64,000 bases of DNA from Rallus limicola (Eukaryota; Chordata; Aves; Gruiformes; Rallidae). The position numbers and the translations under genes are program-made. The notes under the pieces are model-generated. The model was not told the origin of the DNA, did no database searches, and was given only the letters and a program-made list of their open reading frames with translations. This document shows, in pieces, positions 13,001 to 25,478 of the stretch; the stretch's first letter is position 1, and each line of letters begins with the position of its first letter. The DNA is taken from contig JAKCOZ010000595.1 of assembly GCA_022605955.1 (NCBI GenBank), positions 1 to 64,000 of the forward strand, in the 5' to 3' direction.

Positions 13001-14364
13001 GCAGACTGCAGTTCAAAACATGCTAAACGTCCAGCAATAACTCCCAAAGTAAAGAAGCTAGGACTGAAAGGCAATGCTTGTCTGAAACCTCCTAACAGGA
13101 CACACAAGCAGACCCTGTCACTTTGGCTCTCAGCCTTTTCCTTTGCCTGGAAAGAGGGAACATGCCTGGAACCTCCTACGGTGCTTTTCTCGGCCCTAGC
13201 AGACTGCAGTTCAAAACATGCTAAACGTCCAGCAATAACTCCCAAAGTAAAGAAGCTAGGACTGAAAGGCAATGCTTGTCTGAAACCTCCTAACAGGACA
13301 CACAAGCAGACCCTGTCACTTTGGCTCTCAGCCTTTTCCTTTGCCTGGAAAGAGGGAACATGCCTGGAACCTCCTACGGTGCTTTTCTCGGCCCTAGCAG
13401 ACTGCAGTTCAAAACATGCTAAACGTCCAGCCATAACTCCCAAAGTAAAGAAGCTAGGCCTGAAAGGCATAGCTTGTCTGAAACCTCCTAACAGGACACA
13501 CAAGCAGACCCTGTCACTTTGGCTCTCAGCCTTTTCCTTTGCCTGGAAAGAGGGAACATGCCTGGAACCTCCTACGGTGCTTTTCTCGGCCCTAGCAGAC
13601 TGCAGTTCAAAACATGCTAAACGTCCAGCAATAACTCCCAAAGTAAAGAAGCTAGGCCTGAAAGGCATAGCTTGTCTGAAACCTCCTAACAGGACACACA
13701 AGCAGACCCTGTCACTTTGGCTCTCAGCCTTTTCCTTTGCCTGGAAAGAGGGAACATGCCTGGAACCTCCTACGGTGCTTTTCTCGGCCCTAGCAGACTG
13801 CAGTTCAAAACATGCTAAACGTCCAGCAATAACTCCCAAAGTAAAGAAGCTAGGACTGAAAGGCATAGCTTGTCTGAAACCTCCTAACAGGACACACAAG
13901 CAGACCCTGTCACTTGGGCTCTCAGCCTTTTCCTTTGCCTGGAAAGAGGGAACATGCCTGGAACCTCCTACGGTGCTTTTCTCGGCCCTAGCAGACTGCA
14001 GTTCAAAACATGCTAAACGTCCAGCAATAACTCCCAAAGTAAAGAAGCTAGGACTGAAAGGCATAGCTTGTCTGAAACCTCCTAACAGGACACACAAGCA
14101 GACCCTGTCACTTTGGCTCTCAGCCTTTTCCTTTGCCTGGAAAGAGGGAACATGCCTGGAACCTCCTACGGTGCTTTTCTCGGCCCTAGCAGACTGCAGT
14201 TCAAAACATGCTAAACGTCCAGCAATAACTCCCAAAGTAAAGAAGCTAGGCCTGAAAGGCATAGCTTGTCTGAAACCTCCTAACAGGACACACAAGCAGA
14301 CCCTGTCACTTTGGCTCTCAGCCTTTTCCTTTGCCTGGAAAGAGGGAACATGCCTGGAACATCC

Positions 14365-16344
14365 TATGGTGCTTTTCTCGGCCCTAGCAGACTGCAGTTC
14401 AAAACATGCTAAACGTCCAGCAGTAACTCCCAAAGTAAAGAAGCTAGGACTGAAAGGCATAGTTTGTCTGAAACCTCCTAACAGGACACACAAGCAGACC
14501 CTGTCACTTGGGCTCTCAGCCTTTTCCTTTGCCTGGAAAGAGGGAACATGCCTGGAACCTCCTACGGTGCTTTTCTCGGCCCTAGCAGACTGCAGTTCAA
14601 AACATGCTAAACGTCCAGCAATAACTCCCAAAGTAAAGAAGCTAGGACTGAAAGGCAATGCTTGTCTGAAACCTCCTAACAGGACACACAAGCAGACCCT
14701 GTCACTTTGGCTCTCAGCCTTTTCCTTTGCCTGGAAAGAGGGAACATGCCTGGAACCTCCTACGGTGCTTTTCTCGGCCCTAGCAGACTGCAGTTCAAAA
14801 CATGCTAAACGTCCAGCCATAACTCCCAAAGTAAAGAAGCTAGGCCTGAAAGGCATAGCTTGTCTGAAACCTCCTAACAGGACACACGAGCAGACCCTGT
14901 CACTTTGGCTCTCAGCCTTTTCCTTTGCCTGGAAAGAGGGAACATGCCTGGAACCTCCTACGGTGCTTTTCTCGGCCCTAGCAGACTGCAGTTCAAAACA
15001 TGCTAAACGTCCAGCAATAACTCCCAAAGTAAAGAAGCTAGGCCTGAAAGGCATAGCTTGTCTGAAACCTCTTAACAGGACACACAAGCAGACCCTGTCA
15101 CTTTGGCTCTCAGCATTTTCCTTTGCTTGGAAAGAGGGAACATGCCTGGAACCTCCTACGGTGCTTTTCTCGGCCCTTGCAGACTGCAGTTCAAAACATG
15201 CTAAACGTCCAGCAATAACTCCCAAAGTAAAGAAGCTAGGACTGAAAGGCATAGCTTGTCTGAAACCTCCTAACAGGACACACAAGCAGACCCTGTCACT
15301 TTGGCTCTCAGCCTTTTCCTTTGCCTGGAAAGAGGGAACATGCCTGGAACCTCCTACGGTGCTTTTCTCGGCCCTAGCAGACTGCAGTTCAAAACATGCT
15401 AAACGTCCAGCCATAACTCCCAAAGTAAAGAAGCTAGGCCTGAAAGGCATAGCTTGTCTGAAACCTCCTAACAGGACACACAAGCAGACCCTGTCACTTT
15501 GGCTCTCAGCCTTTTCCTTTGCCTGGAAAGAGGGAACATGCCTGGAACCTCCTACGGTGCTTTTCTCGGCCCTAGCAGACTGCAGTTCAAAACATGCTAA
15601 ACGTCCAGCAATAACTCCCAAAGTAAAGAAGCTAGGCCTGAAAGGCATAGCTTGTCTGAAACCTCCTAACAGGACACACAAGCAGACCCTGTCACTTTGG
15701 CTCTCAGCCTTTTCCTTTGCCTGGAAAGAGGGAACATGCCTGGAACCTCCTACGGTGCTTTTCTCGGCCCTAGCAGACTGCAGTTCAAAACATGCTAAAC
15801 GTCCAGCAATAACTCCCAAAGTAAAGAAGCTAGGACTGAAAGGCATAGCTTGTCTGAAACCTCCTAACAGGACACACAAGCAGACCCTGTCACTTGGGCT
15901 CTCAGCCTTTTCCTTTGCCTGGAAAGAGGGAACATGCCTGGAACCTCCTACGGTGCTTTTCTCGGCCCTAGCAGACTGCAGTTCAAAACATGCTAAACGT
16001 CCAGCAATAACTCCCAAAGTAAAGAAGCTAGGACTGAAAGGCATAGCTTGTCTGAAACCTCCTAACAGGACACACAAGCAGACCCTGTCACTTTGGCTCT
16101 CAGCCTTTTCCTTTGCCTGGAAAGAGGGAACATGCCTGGAACCTCCTACGGTGCTTTTCTCGGCCCTAGCAGACTGCAGTTCAAAACATGCTAAACGTCC
16201 AGCAATAACTCCCAAAGTAAAGAAGCTAGGCCTGAAAGGCATAGCTTGTCTGAAACCTCCTAACAGGACACACAAGCAGACCCTGTCACTTTGGCTCTCA
16301 GCCTTTTCCTTTGCCTGGAAAGAGGGAACATGCCTGGAACATCC
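14365..16344. repeat. 10-monomer subrepeat, clean copy (1980 bp)
   Basis: This is exactly 1980 bp (10 x 198) between successive ACATCCTATGG markers. It contains the ordered cassette CACTTGGGC, GGCAATGC, CACGAGC, CCTCTTAAC, TTGCTTGG and CCCTTGCAG. The cassette begins again at 16345 but is cut to 7 monomers before the next marker at 17731, so the third unit is a shortened copy. Confidence 0.78.
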
Positions 16345-19300
16345 TATGGTGCTTTTCTCGGCCCTAGCAGACTGCAGTTCAAAACATGCTAAACGTCCAG
16401 CAGTAACTCCCAAAGTAAAGAAGCTAGGACTGAAAGGCATAGTTTGTCTGAAACCTCCTAACAGGACACACAAGCAGACCCTGTCACTTGGGCTCTCAGC
16501 CTTTTCCTTTGCCTGGAAAGAGGGAACATGCCTGGAACCTCCTACGGTGCTTTTCTCGGCCCTAGCAGACTGCAGTTCAAAACATGCTAAACGTCCAGCA
16601 ATAACTCCCAAAGTAAAGAAGCTAGGACTGAAAGGCAATGCTTGTCTGAAACCTCCTAACAGGACACACAAGCAGACCCTGTCACTTTGGCTCTCAGCCT
16701 TTTCCTTTGCCTGGAAAGAGGGAACATGCCTGGAACCTCCTACGGTGCTTTTCTCGGCCCTAGCAGACTGCAGTTCAAAACATGCTAAACGTCCAGCCAT
16801 AACTCCCAAAGTAAAGAAGCTAGGCCTGAAAGGCATAGCTTGTCTGAAACCTCCTAACAGGACACACGAGCAGACCCTGTCACTTTGGCTCTCAGCCTTT
16901 TCCTTTGCCTGGAAAGAGGGAACATGCCTGGAACCTCCTACGGTGCTTTTCTCGGCCCTAGCAGACTGCAGTTCAAAACATGCTAAACGTCCAGCAATAA
17001 CTCCCAAAGTAAAGAAGCTAGGCCTGAAAGGCATAGCTTGTCTGAAACCTCTTAACAGGACACACAAGCAGACCCTGTCACTTTGGCTCTCAGCATTTTC
17101 CTTTGCTTGGAAAGAGGGAACATGCCTGGAACCTCCTACGGTGCTTTTCTCGGCCCTTGCAGACTGCAGTTCAAAACATGCTAAACGTCCAGCAATAACT
17201 CCCAAAGTAAAGAAGCTAGGACTGAAAGGCATAGCTTGTCTGAAACCTCCTAACAGGACACACAAGCAGACCCTGTCACTTTGGCTCTCAGCCTTTTCCT
17301 TTGCCTGGAAAGAGGGAACATGCCTGGAACCTCCTACGGTGCTTTTCTCGGCCCTAGCAGACTGCAGTTCAAAACATGCTAAACGTCCAGCAATAACTCC
17401 CAAAGTAAAGAAGCTAGGCCTGAAAGGCATAGCTTGTCTGAAACCTCCTAACAGGACACACAAGCAGACCCTGTCACTTTGGCTCTCAGCCTTTTCCTTT
17501 GCCTGGAAAGAGGGAACATGCCTGGAACCTCCTACGGTGCTTTTCTCGGCCCTAGCAGACTGCAGTTCAAAACATGCTAAACGTCCAGCAATAACTCCCA
17601 AAGTAAAGAAGCTAGGCCTGAAAGGCATAGCTTGTCTGAAACCTCCTAACAGGACACACAAGCAGACCCTGTCACTTTGGCTCTCAGCCTTTTCCTTTGC
17701 CTGGAAAGAGGGAACATGCCTGGAACATCCTATGGTGCTTTTCTCGGCCCTAGCAGACTGCAGTTCAAAACATGCTAAACGTCCAGCAGTAACTCCCAAA
17801 GTAAAGAAGCTAGGCATGAAAGGCATAGCTTGTCTGAAACATCCTAACAGGACACACAAGCAGACCCTGTCACTTGGGCTCTCAGCCTTTTCCTTTGCCT
17901 GGAAAGAGGGAACATGCCTGGAACCTCCTACGGTGCTTTTCTCGGCCCTAGCAGACTGCAGTTCAAAACATGCTAAACGTCCAGCAATAACTCCCAAAGT
18001 AAAGAAGCTAGGACTGAAAGGCAATGCTTGTCTGAAACCTCCTAACAGGACACACAAGCAGACCCTGTCACTTTGGCTCTCAGCCTTTTCCTTTGCCTGG
18101 AAAGAGGGAACATGCCTGGAACCTCCTACGGTGCTTTTCTCGGCCCTAGCAGACTGCAGTTCAAAACATGCTAAACGTCCAGCCATAACTCCCAAAGTAA
18201 AGAAGCTAGGCCTGAAAGGCATAGCTTGTCTGAAACCTCCTAACAGGACACACGAGCAGACCCTGTCACTTTGGCTCTCAGCCTTTTCCTTTGCCTGGAA
18301 AGAGGGAACATGCCTGGAACCTCCTACGGTGCTTTTCTCGGCCCTAGCAGACTGCAGTTCAAAACATGCTAAACGTCCAGCAATAACTCCCAAAGTAAAG
18401 AAGCTAGGACTGAAAGGCATAGCTTGTCTGAAACCTCTTAACAGGACACACAAGCAGACCCTGTCACTTTGGCTCTCAGCATTTTCCTTTGCTTGGAAAG
18501 AGGGAACATGCCTGGAACCTCCTACGGTGCTTTTCTCGGCCCTTGCAGACTGCAGTTCAAAACATGCTAAACGTCCAGCAATAACTCCCAAAGTAAAGAA
18601 GCTAGGACTGAAAGGCATAGCTTGTCTGAAACCTCCTAACAGGACACACAAGCAGACCCTGTAACTTTGGCTCTCAGCCTTTTCCTTTGCCTGGAAAGAG
18701 GGAACATGCCTGGAACCTCCTACGGTGCTTTTCTCGGCCCTAGCAGACTGCAGTTCAAAACATGCTAAACGTCCAGCAATAACTCCCAAAGTAAAGAAGC
18801 TAGGCCTGAAAGGCATAGCTTGTCTGAAACCTCCTAACAGGACACACAAGCAGACCCTGTCACTTTGGCTCTCAGCCTTTTCCTTTGCCTGGAAAGAGGG
18901 AACATGCCTGGAACCTCCTACGGTGCTTTTCTCGGCCCTAGCAGACTGCAGTTCAAAACATGCTAAACGTCCAGCAATAACTCCCAAAGTAAAGAAGCTA
19001 GGCCTGAAAGGCATAGCTTGTCTGAAACCTCCTAACAGGACACACAAGCAGACCCTGTCACTTTGGCTCTCAGCCTTTTCCTTTGCCTGGAAAGAGGGAA
19101 CATGCCTGGAACCTCCTACGGTGCTTTTCTCGGCCCTAGCAGACTGCAGTTCAAAACATGCTAAACGTCCAGCAATAACTCCCAAAGTAAAGAAGCTAGG
19201 ACTGAAAGGCAATGCTTGTCTGAAACCTCCTAACAGGACACACAAGCAGACCCTGTCACTTTGGCTCTCAGCCTTTTCCTTTGCCTGGAAAGAGGGAACA

Positions 19301-22300
19301 TGCCTGGAACCTCCTACGGTGCTTTTCTCGGCCCTAGCAGACTGCAGTTCAAAACATGCTAAACGTCCAGCAATAACTCCCAAAGTAAAGAAGCTAGGAC
19401 TGAAAGGCAATGCTTGTCTGAAACCTCCTAACAGGACACACAAGCAGACCCTGTCACTTTGGCTCTCAGCCTTTTCCTTTGCCTGGAAAGAGGGAACATG
19501 CCTGGAACCTCCTACGGTGCTTTTCTCGGCCCTAGCAGTCTGCAGTTCAAAACATGCTAAACGTCCAGCCATAACTCCCAAAGTAAAGAAGCTAGGCCTG
19601 AAAGGCATAGCTTGTCTGAAACCTCCTAACAGGACACACGAGCAGACCCTGTCACTTTGGCTCTCAGCCTTTTCCTTTGCCTGGAAAGAGGGAACATGCC
19701 TGGAACCTCCTACGGTGCTTTTCTCGGCCCTAGCAGACTGCAGTTCAAAACATGCTAAATGTCCAGCAATAACTCCCAAAGTAAAGAAGCTAGGCCTGAA
19801 AGGCATAGCTTGTCTGAAACCTCTTAACAGGACACACAAGCAGACCCTGTCACTTTGGCTCTCAGCATTTTCCTTTGCTTGGAAAGAGGGAACATGCCTG
19901 GAACCTCCTACGGTGCTTTTCTCGGCCCTTGCAGACTGCAGTTCAAAACATGCTAAACGTCCAGCAATAACTCCCAAAGTAAAGAAGCTAGGACTGAAAG
20001 GCATAGCTTGTCTGAAACCTCCTAACAGGACACACAAGCAGACCCTGTCACTTTGGCTCTCAGCCTTTTCCTTTGCCTGGAAAGAGGGAACATGCCTGGA
20101 ACCTCCTACGGTGCTTTTCTCGGCCCTAGCAGACTGCAGTTCAAAACATGCTAAACGTCCAGCAATAACTCCCAAAGTAAAGAAGCTAGGCCTGAAAGGC
20201 ATAGCTTGTCTGAAACCTCCTAACAGGACACACAAGCAGACCCTGTCACTTTGGCTCTCAGCCTTTTCCTTTGCCTGGAAAGAGGGAACATGCCTGGAAC
20301 CTCCTACGGTGCTTTTCTCGGCCCTAGCAGACTGCAGTTCAAAACATGCTAAACGTCCAGCAATAACTCCCAAAGTAAAGAAGCTAGGCCTGAAAGGCAT
20401 AGCTTGTCTGAAACCTCCTAACAGGACACACAAGCAGACCCTGTCACTTTGGCTCTCAGCCTTTTCCTTTGCCTGGAAAGAGGGAACATGCCTGGAACCT
20501 CCTACGGTGCTTTTCTCGGCCCTAGCAGACTGCAGTTCAAAACATGCTAAATGTCCAGCAGTAACTCCCAAAGTAAAGAAGCTAGGCCTGAAAGGCATAG
20601 CTTGTCTGAAACCTCCTAACAGGACACACAAGCAGACCCTGTCACTTTGGCTCTCAGCCTTTTCCTTTGCCTGGAAAGAGGGAACATGCCTGGAACCTCC
20701 TACGGTGCTTTTCTCGGCCCTAGCAGACTGCAGTTCAAAACATGCTAAACGTCCAGCAATAACTCCCAAAGTAAAGAAGCTAGGCCTGAAAGGCATAGCT
20801 TGTCTGAAACCTCCTAACAGGACACACAAGCAGACCCTGTCACTTTGGCTCTCAGCCTTTTCCTTTGCCTGGAAAGAGGGAACATGCCTGGAACCTCCTA
20901 CGGTGCTTTTCTCGGCCCTAGCAGACTGCAGTTCAAAACATGCTAAACGTCCAGCAATAACTCCCAAAGTAAAGAAGCTAGGCCTGAAAGGCATAGCTTG
21001 TCTGAAACCTCCTAACAGGACACACAAGCAGACCCTGTCACTTTGGCTCTCAGCCTTTTCCTTTGCCTGGAAAGAGGGAACATGCCTGGAACCTCCTACG
21101 GTGCTTTTCTCGGCCCTAGCAGACTGCAGTTCAAAACATGCTAAACGTCCAGCAATAACTCCCAAAGTAAAGAAGCTAGGCCTGAAAGGCATAGCTTGTC
21201 TGAAACCTCCTAACAGGACACACAAGCAGACCCTGTCACTTTGGCTCTCAGCCTTTTCCTTTGCCTGGAAAGAGGGAACATGCCTGGAACCTCCTACGGT
21301 GCTTTTCTCGGCCCTAGCAGACTGCAGTTCAAAACATGCTAAACGTCCAGCAATAACTCCCAAAGTAAAGAAGCTAGGCCTGAAAGGCATAGCTTGTCTG
21401 AAACCTCCTAACAGGACACACAAGCAGACCCTGTCACTTTGGCTCTCAGCCTTTTCCTTTGCCTGGAAAGAGGGAACATGCCTGGAACCTCCTACGGTGC
21501 TTTTCTTGTCCCTAGCAGACTGCAGTTCAAAACATGCTAAACGTCCAGCAATAACTCCCAAAGTAAAGACGCTAGGCCTGAAAGGCATAGCTTGTCTGAA
21601 ACCTCCTAACAGGACACACAAGCAGACCCTGTCACTTTGGCTCTCAGCCTTTTCCTTTGCCTGGAAAGAGGGAACATGCCTGGAACATCCTATGGTGCTT
21701 TTCTCGGCCCTAGCAGACTGCAGTTCAAAACATGCTAAACGTCCAGCAGTAACTCCCAAAGTAAAGAAGCTAGGACTGAAAGGCATAGTTTGTCTGAAAC
21801 CTCCTAACAGGACACACAAGCAGACCCTGTCACTTTGGCTCTCAGCCTTTTCCTTTGCCTGGAAAGAGGGAACATGCCTGGAACCTCCTACGGTGCTTTT
21901 CTCGGCCCTAGCAGACTGCAGTTCAAAACATGCTAAACGTCCAGCAATAACTCCCAAAGTAAAGAAGCTAGGACTGAAAGGCAATGCTTGTCTGAAACCT
22001 CCTAACAGGACACACAAGCAGACCCTGTCACTTTGGCTCTCAGCCTTTTCCTTTGCCTGGAAAGAGGGAACATGCCTGGAACCTCCTACGGTGCTTTTCT
22101 CGGCCCTAGCAGACTGCAGTTCAAAACATGCTAAACGTCCAGCAATAACTCCCAAAGTAAAGAAGCTAGGACTGAAAGGCAATGCTTGTCTGAAACCTCC
22201 TAACAGGACACAAAAGCAGACCCTGTCACTTTGGCTCTCAGCCTTTTCCTTTGCCTGGAAAGAGGGAACATGCCTGGAACCTCCTACGGTGCTTTTCTCG

Positions 22301-25300
22301 GCCCTAGCAGACTGCAGTTCAAAACATGCTAAACGTCCAGCCATAACTCCCAAAGTAAAGAAGCTAGGCCTGAAAGGCATAGCTTGTCTGAAACCTCCTA
22401 ACAGGACACACAAGCAGACCCTGTCACTTTGGCTCTCAGCCTTTTCCTTTGCCTGGAAAGAGGGAACATGCCTGGAACCTCCTACGGTGCTTTTCTCGGC
22501 CCTAGCAGACTGCAGTTCAAAACATGCTAAACGTCCAGCAATAACTCCCAAAGTAAAGAAGCTAGGCCTGAAAGGCATAGCTTGTCTGAAACCTCCTAAC
22601 AGGACACACAAGCAGACCCTGTCACTTTGGCTCTCAGCCTTTTCCTTTGCCTGGAAAGAGGGAACATGCCTGGAACCTCCTACGGTGCTTTTCTCGGCCC
22701 TAGCAGACTGCAGTTCAAAACATGCTAAACGTCCAGCAATAACTCCCAAAGTAAAGAAGCTAGGACTGAAAGGCATAGCTTGTCTGAAACCTCCTAACAG
22801 GACACACAAGCAGACCCTGTCACTTTGGCTCTCAGCCTTTTCCTTTGCCTGGAAAGAGGGAACATGCCTGGAACCTCCTACGGTGCTTTTCTCGGCCCTA
22901 GCAGACTGCAGTTCAAAACATGCTAAACGTCCAGCAATAACTCCCAAAGTAAAGAAGCTAGGACTGAAAGGCATAGCTTGTCTGAAACCTTCTAACAGTA
23001 CACACAAGCAGACCCTGTCACTTTGGCTCTCAGCCTTTTCCTTTGCCTGGAAAGAGGGAACATGCCTGGAACCTCCTACGGTGCTTTTCTCGGCCCTAGC
23101 AGACTGCAGTTCAAAACATGCTAAACGTCCAGCAATAACTCCCAAAGTAAAGAAGCTAGGCCTGAAAGGCATAGCTTGTCTGAAACCTCCTAACAGGACA
23201 CACAAGCAGACCCTGTCACTTTGGCTCTCAGCCTTTTCCTTTGCTTGGAAAGAGGGAACATGCCTGGAACCTCCTACGGTGCTTTTCTCGGCCCTAGCAG
23301 ACTGCAGTTCAAAACATGCTAAACGTCCAGCAATAACTCCCAAAGTAAAGAAGCTAGGCCTGAAAGGCATAGCTTGTCTGAAACCTCCTAACAGGACACA
23401 CAAGCAGACCCTGTCACTTTGGCTCTCAGCCTTTTCCTTTGCCTGGAAAGAGGGAACATGCCTGGAACCTCCTACGGTGCTTTTCTCGGCCCTAGCAGAC
23501 TGCAGTTCAAAACATGCTAAACGTCCAGCAATAACTCCCAAAGTAAAGAAGCTAGGCCTGAAAGGCATAGCTTGTCTGAAACCTCCTAACAGGACACACA
23601 AGCAGACCCTGTCACTTTGGCTCTCAGCCTTTTCCTTTGCCTGGAAAGAGGGAACATGCCTGGAACCTCCTACGGTGCTTTTCTCGGCCCTAGCAGACTG
23701 CAGTTCAAAACATGCTAAACGTCCAGCAATAACTCCCAAAGTAAAGAAGCTAGGCCTTAAAGGCATAGCTTGTCTGAAACCTCCTAACAGGACACACAAG
23801 CAGACCCTGTCACTTTGGCTCTCAGCCTTTTCCTTTGCCTGGAAAGAGGGAACATGCCTGGAACCTCCTACGGTGCTTTTCTCGGCCCTAGCAGACTGCA
23901 GTTCAAAACATGCTAAACGTCCAGCAATAACTCCCAAAGTAAAGAAGCTAGGCCTGAAAGGCATAGCTTGTCTGAAACCTCCTACCAGGACACACAAGCA
24001 GACCCTGTCACTTTGGCTCTCAGCCTTTTCCTTCTCCTGGAAAGAGGGAACATGCCTGGAACCTCCTACGGTGCTTTTCTCGGCCCTAGCAGACTGCAGT
24101 TCAAAACATGCTAAACGTCCAGCAATAACTCCCAAAGTAAAGAAGCTAGGCCTGAAAGGCATAGCTTGTCTGAAACCTCCTAACAGGACACACAAGCAGA
24201 CCCTGTCACTTTGGCTCTCAGCCTTTTCCTTTGCCTGGAAAGAGGGAACATGCCTGGAACCTCCTACGGTGCTTTTCTCGGCCCTAGCAGACTGCAGTTC
24301 AAAACATGCTAAACGTCCAGCAATAACTCCCAAAGTAAAGAAGCTAGGACTGAAAGGCATAGCTTGTCTGAAACCTCCTAACAGGACACACAAGCAGACC
24401 CTGTCACTTTGGCTCTCAGCCTTTTCCTTTGCCTGGAAAGAGGGAACATGCCTGGAACCTCCTACGGTGCTTTTCTCGGCCCTAGCAGACTGCAGTTCAA
24501 AACATGCTAAAAGTCCAGCAATAACTCCCAAAGTAAAGAAGCTAGGCCTGAAAGGCATAGCTTGTCTGAAACCTCCTAACAGGACACACAAGCAGACCCT
24601 GTCACTTTGGCTCTCAGCCTTTTCCTTTGCCTGGAAAGAGGGAACATGCCTGGAACCTCCTACGGTGCTTTTCTCGGCCCTAGCAGACTGCAGTTCAAAA
24701 CATGCTAAACGTCCAGCAATAACTCCCAAAGTAAAGAAGCTAGGCCTGAAAGGCATAGCTTGTCTGAAACCTCCTAACAGGACACACAAGCAGACCCTGT
24801 CACTTTGGCTCTCAGCCTTTTCCTTTGCCTGGAAAGAGGGAACATGCCTGGAACCTCCTACGGTGCTTTTCTCGGCCCTAGCAGACTGCAGTTCAAAACA
24901 TGCTAAACGTCCAGCAATAACTCCCAAAGTAAAGAAGCTAGGCCTGAAAGGCATAGCTTGTCTGAAACCTCCTAACAGGACACACAAGCAGACCCTGTCA
25001 CTTTGGCTCTCAGCCTTTTCCTTTGCCTGGAAAGAGGGAACATGCCTGGAACATCCTATGGTGCTTTTCTCGGCCCTAGCAGACTGCAGTTCAAAACATG
25101 CTAAACGTCCAGCAGTAACTCCCAAAGTAAAGAAGCTAGGCCTGAAAGGCATAGTTTGTCTGAAACCTCCTAACAGGACACACAAGCAGACCCTGTCACT
25201 TGGGCTCTCAGCCTTTTCCTTTGCCTGGAAAGAGGGAACATGCCTGGAACCTCCTACGGTGCTTTTCTCGGCCCTAGCAGACTGCAGTTCAAAACATGCT

Positions 25301-25478
25301 AAACGTCCAGCAATAACTCCCAAAGTAAAGAAGCTAGGACTGAAAGGCAATGCTTGTCTGAAACCTCCTAACAGGACACACAAGCAGACCCTGTCACTTT
25401 GGCTCTCAGCCTTTTCCTTTGCCTGGAAAGAGGGAACATGCCTGGAACCTCCTACGGTGCTTTTCTCGGCCCTAGCAG
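16345..25478. repeat. Rearranged satellite mosaic after the 38-mer
   Basis: ACATCCTATGG markers continue at 17731, 21691 and 25057, spaced 7, 20 and 17 monomers, so the 20-8-10 register is lost while the same variant monomers are reused. The CCTACCAGG marker recurs at 23985, exactly 62 monomers after 11709 and again 1072 bp before an ACATCCTATGG marker (25057). A local variant near 17814 (TAGGCATGAA with GAAACATCC) appears private. A single C-to-A change near 18663 (CTGTAACTTT) breaks the otherwise open plus-strand frame. No gene or non-satellite sequence is visible. Confidence 0.8.

Larger units (their letters stand above)
8814..16344. repeat. 38-monomer higher-order repeat, copy 2 (mostly clean)
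   Basis: The ACATCCTATGG marker recurs at 8814, 12781, 14365 and 16345, spaced 20, 8 and 10 monomers as in copy 1. The block is 7531 bp, only 7 bp over 38 x 198. I see indels only in its first ~900 bases, before 9706. The CCTACCAGG marker at 11709 lies 1072 bp before the 12781 marker, the same relative position as in copy 1 (4137 to 5222, 1085 bp including indels). Confidence 0.78.
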
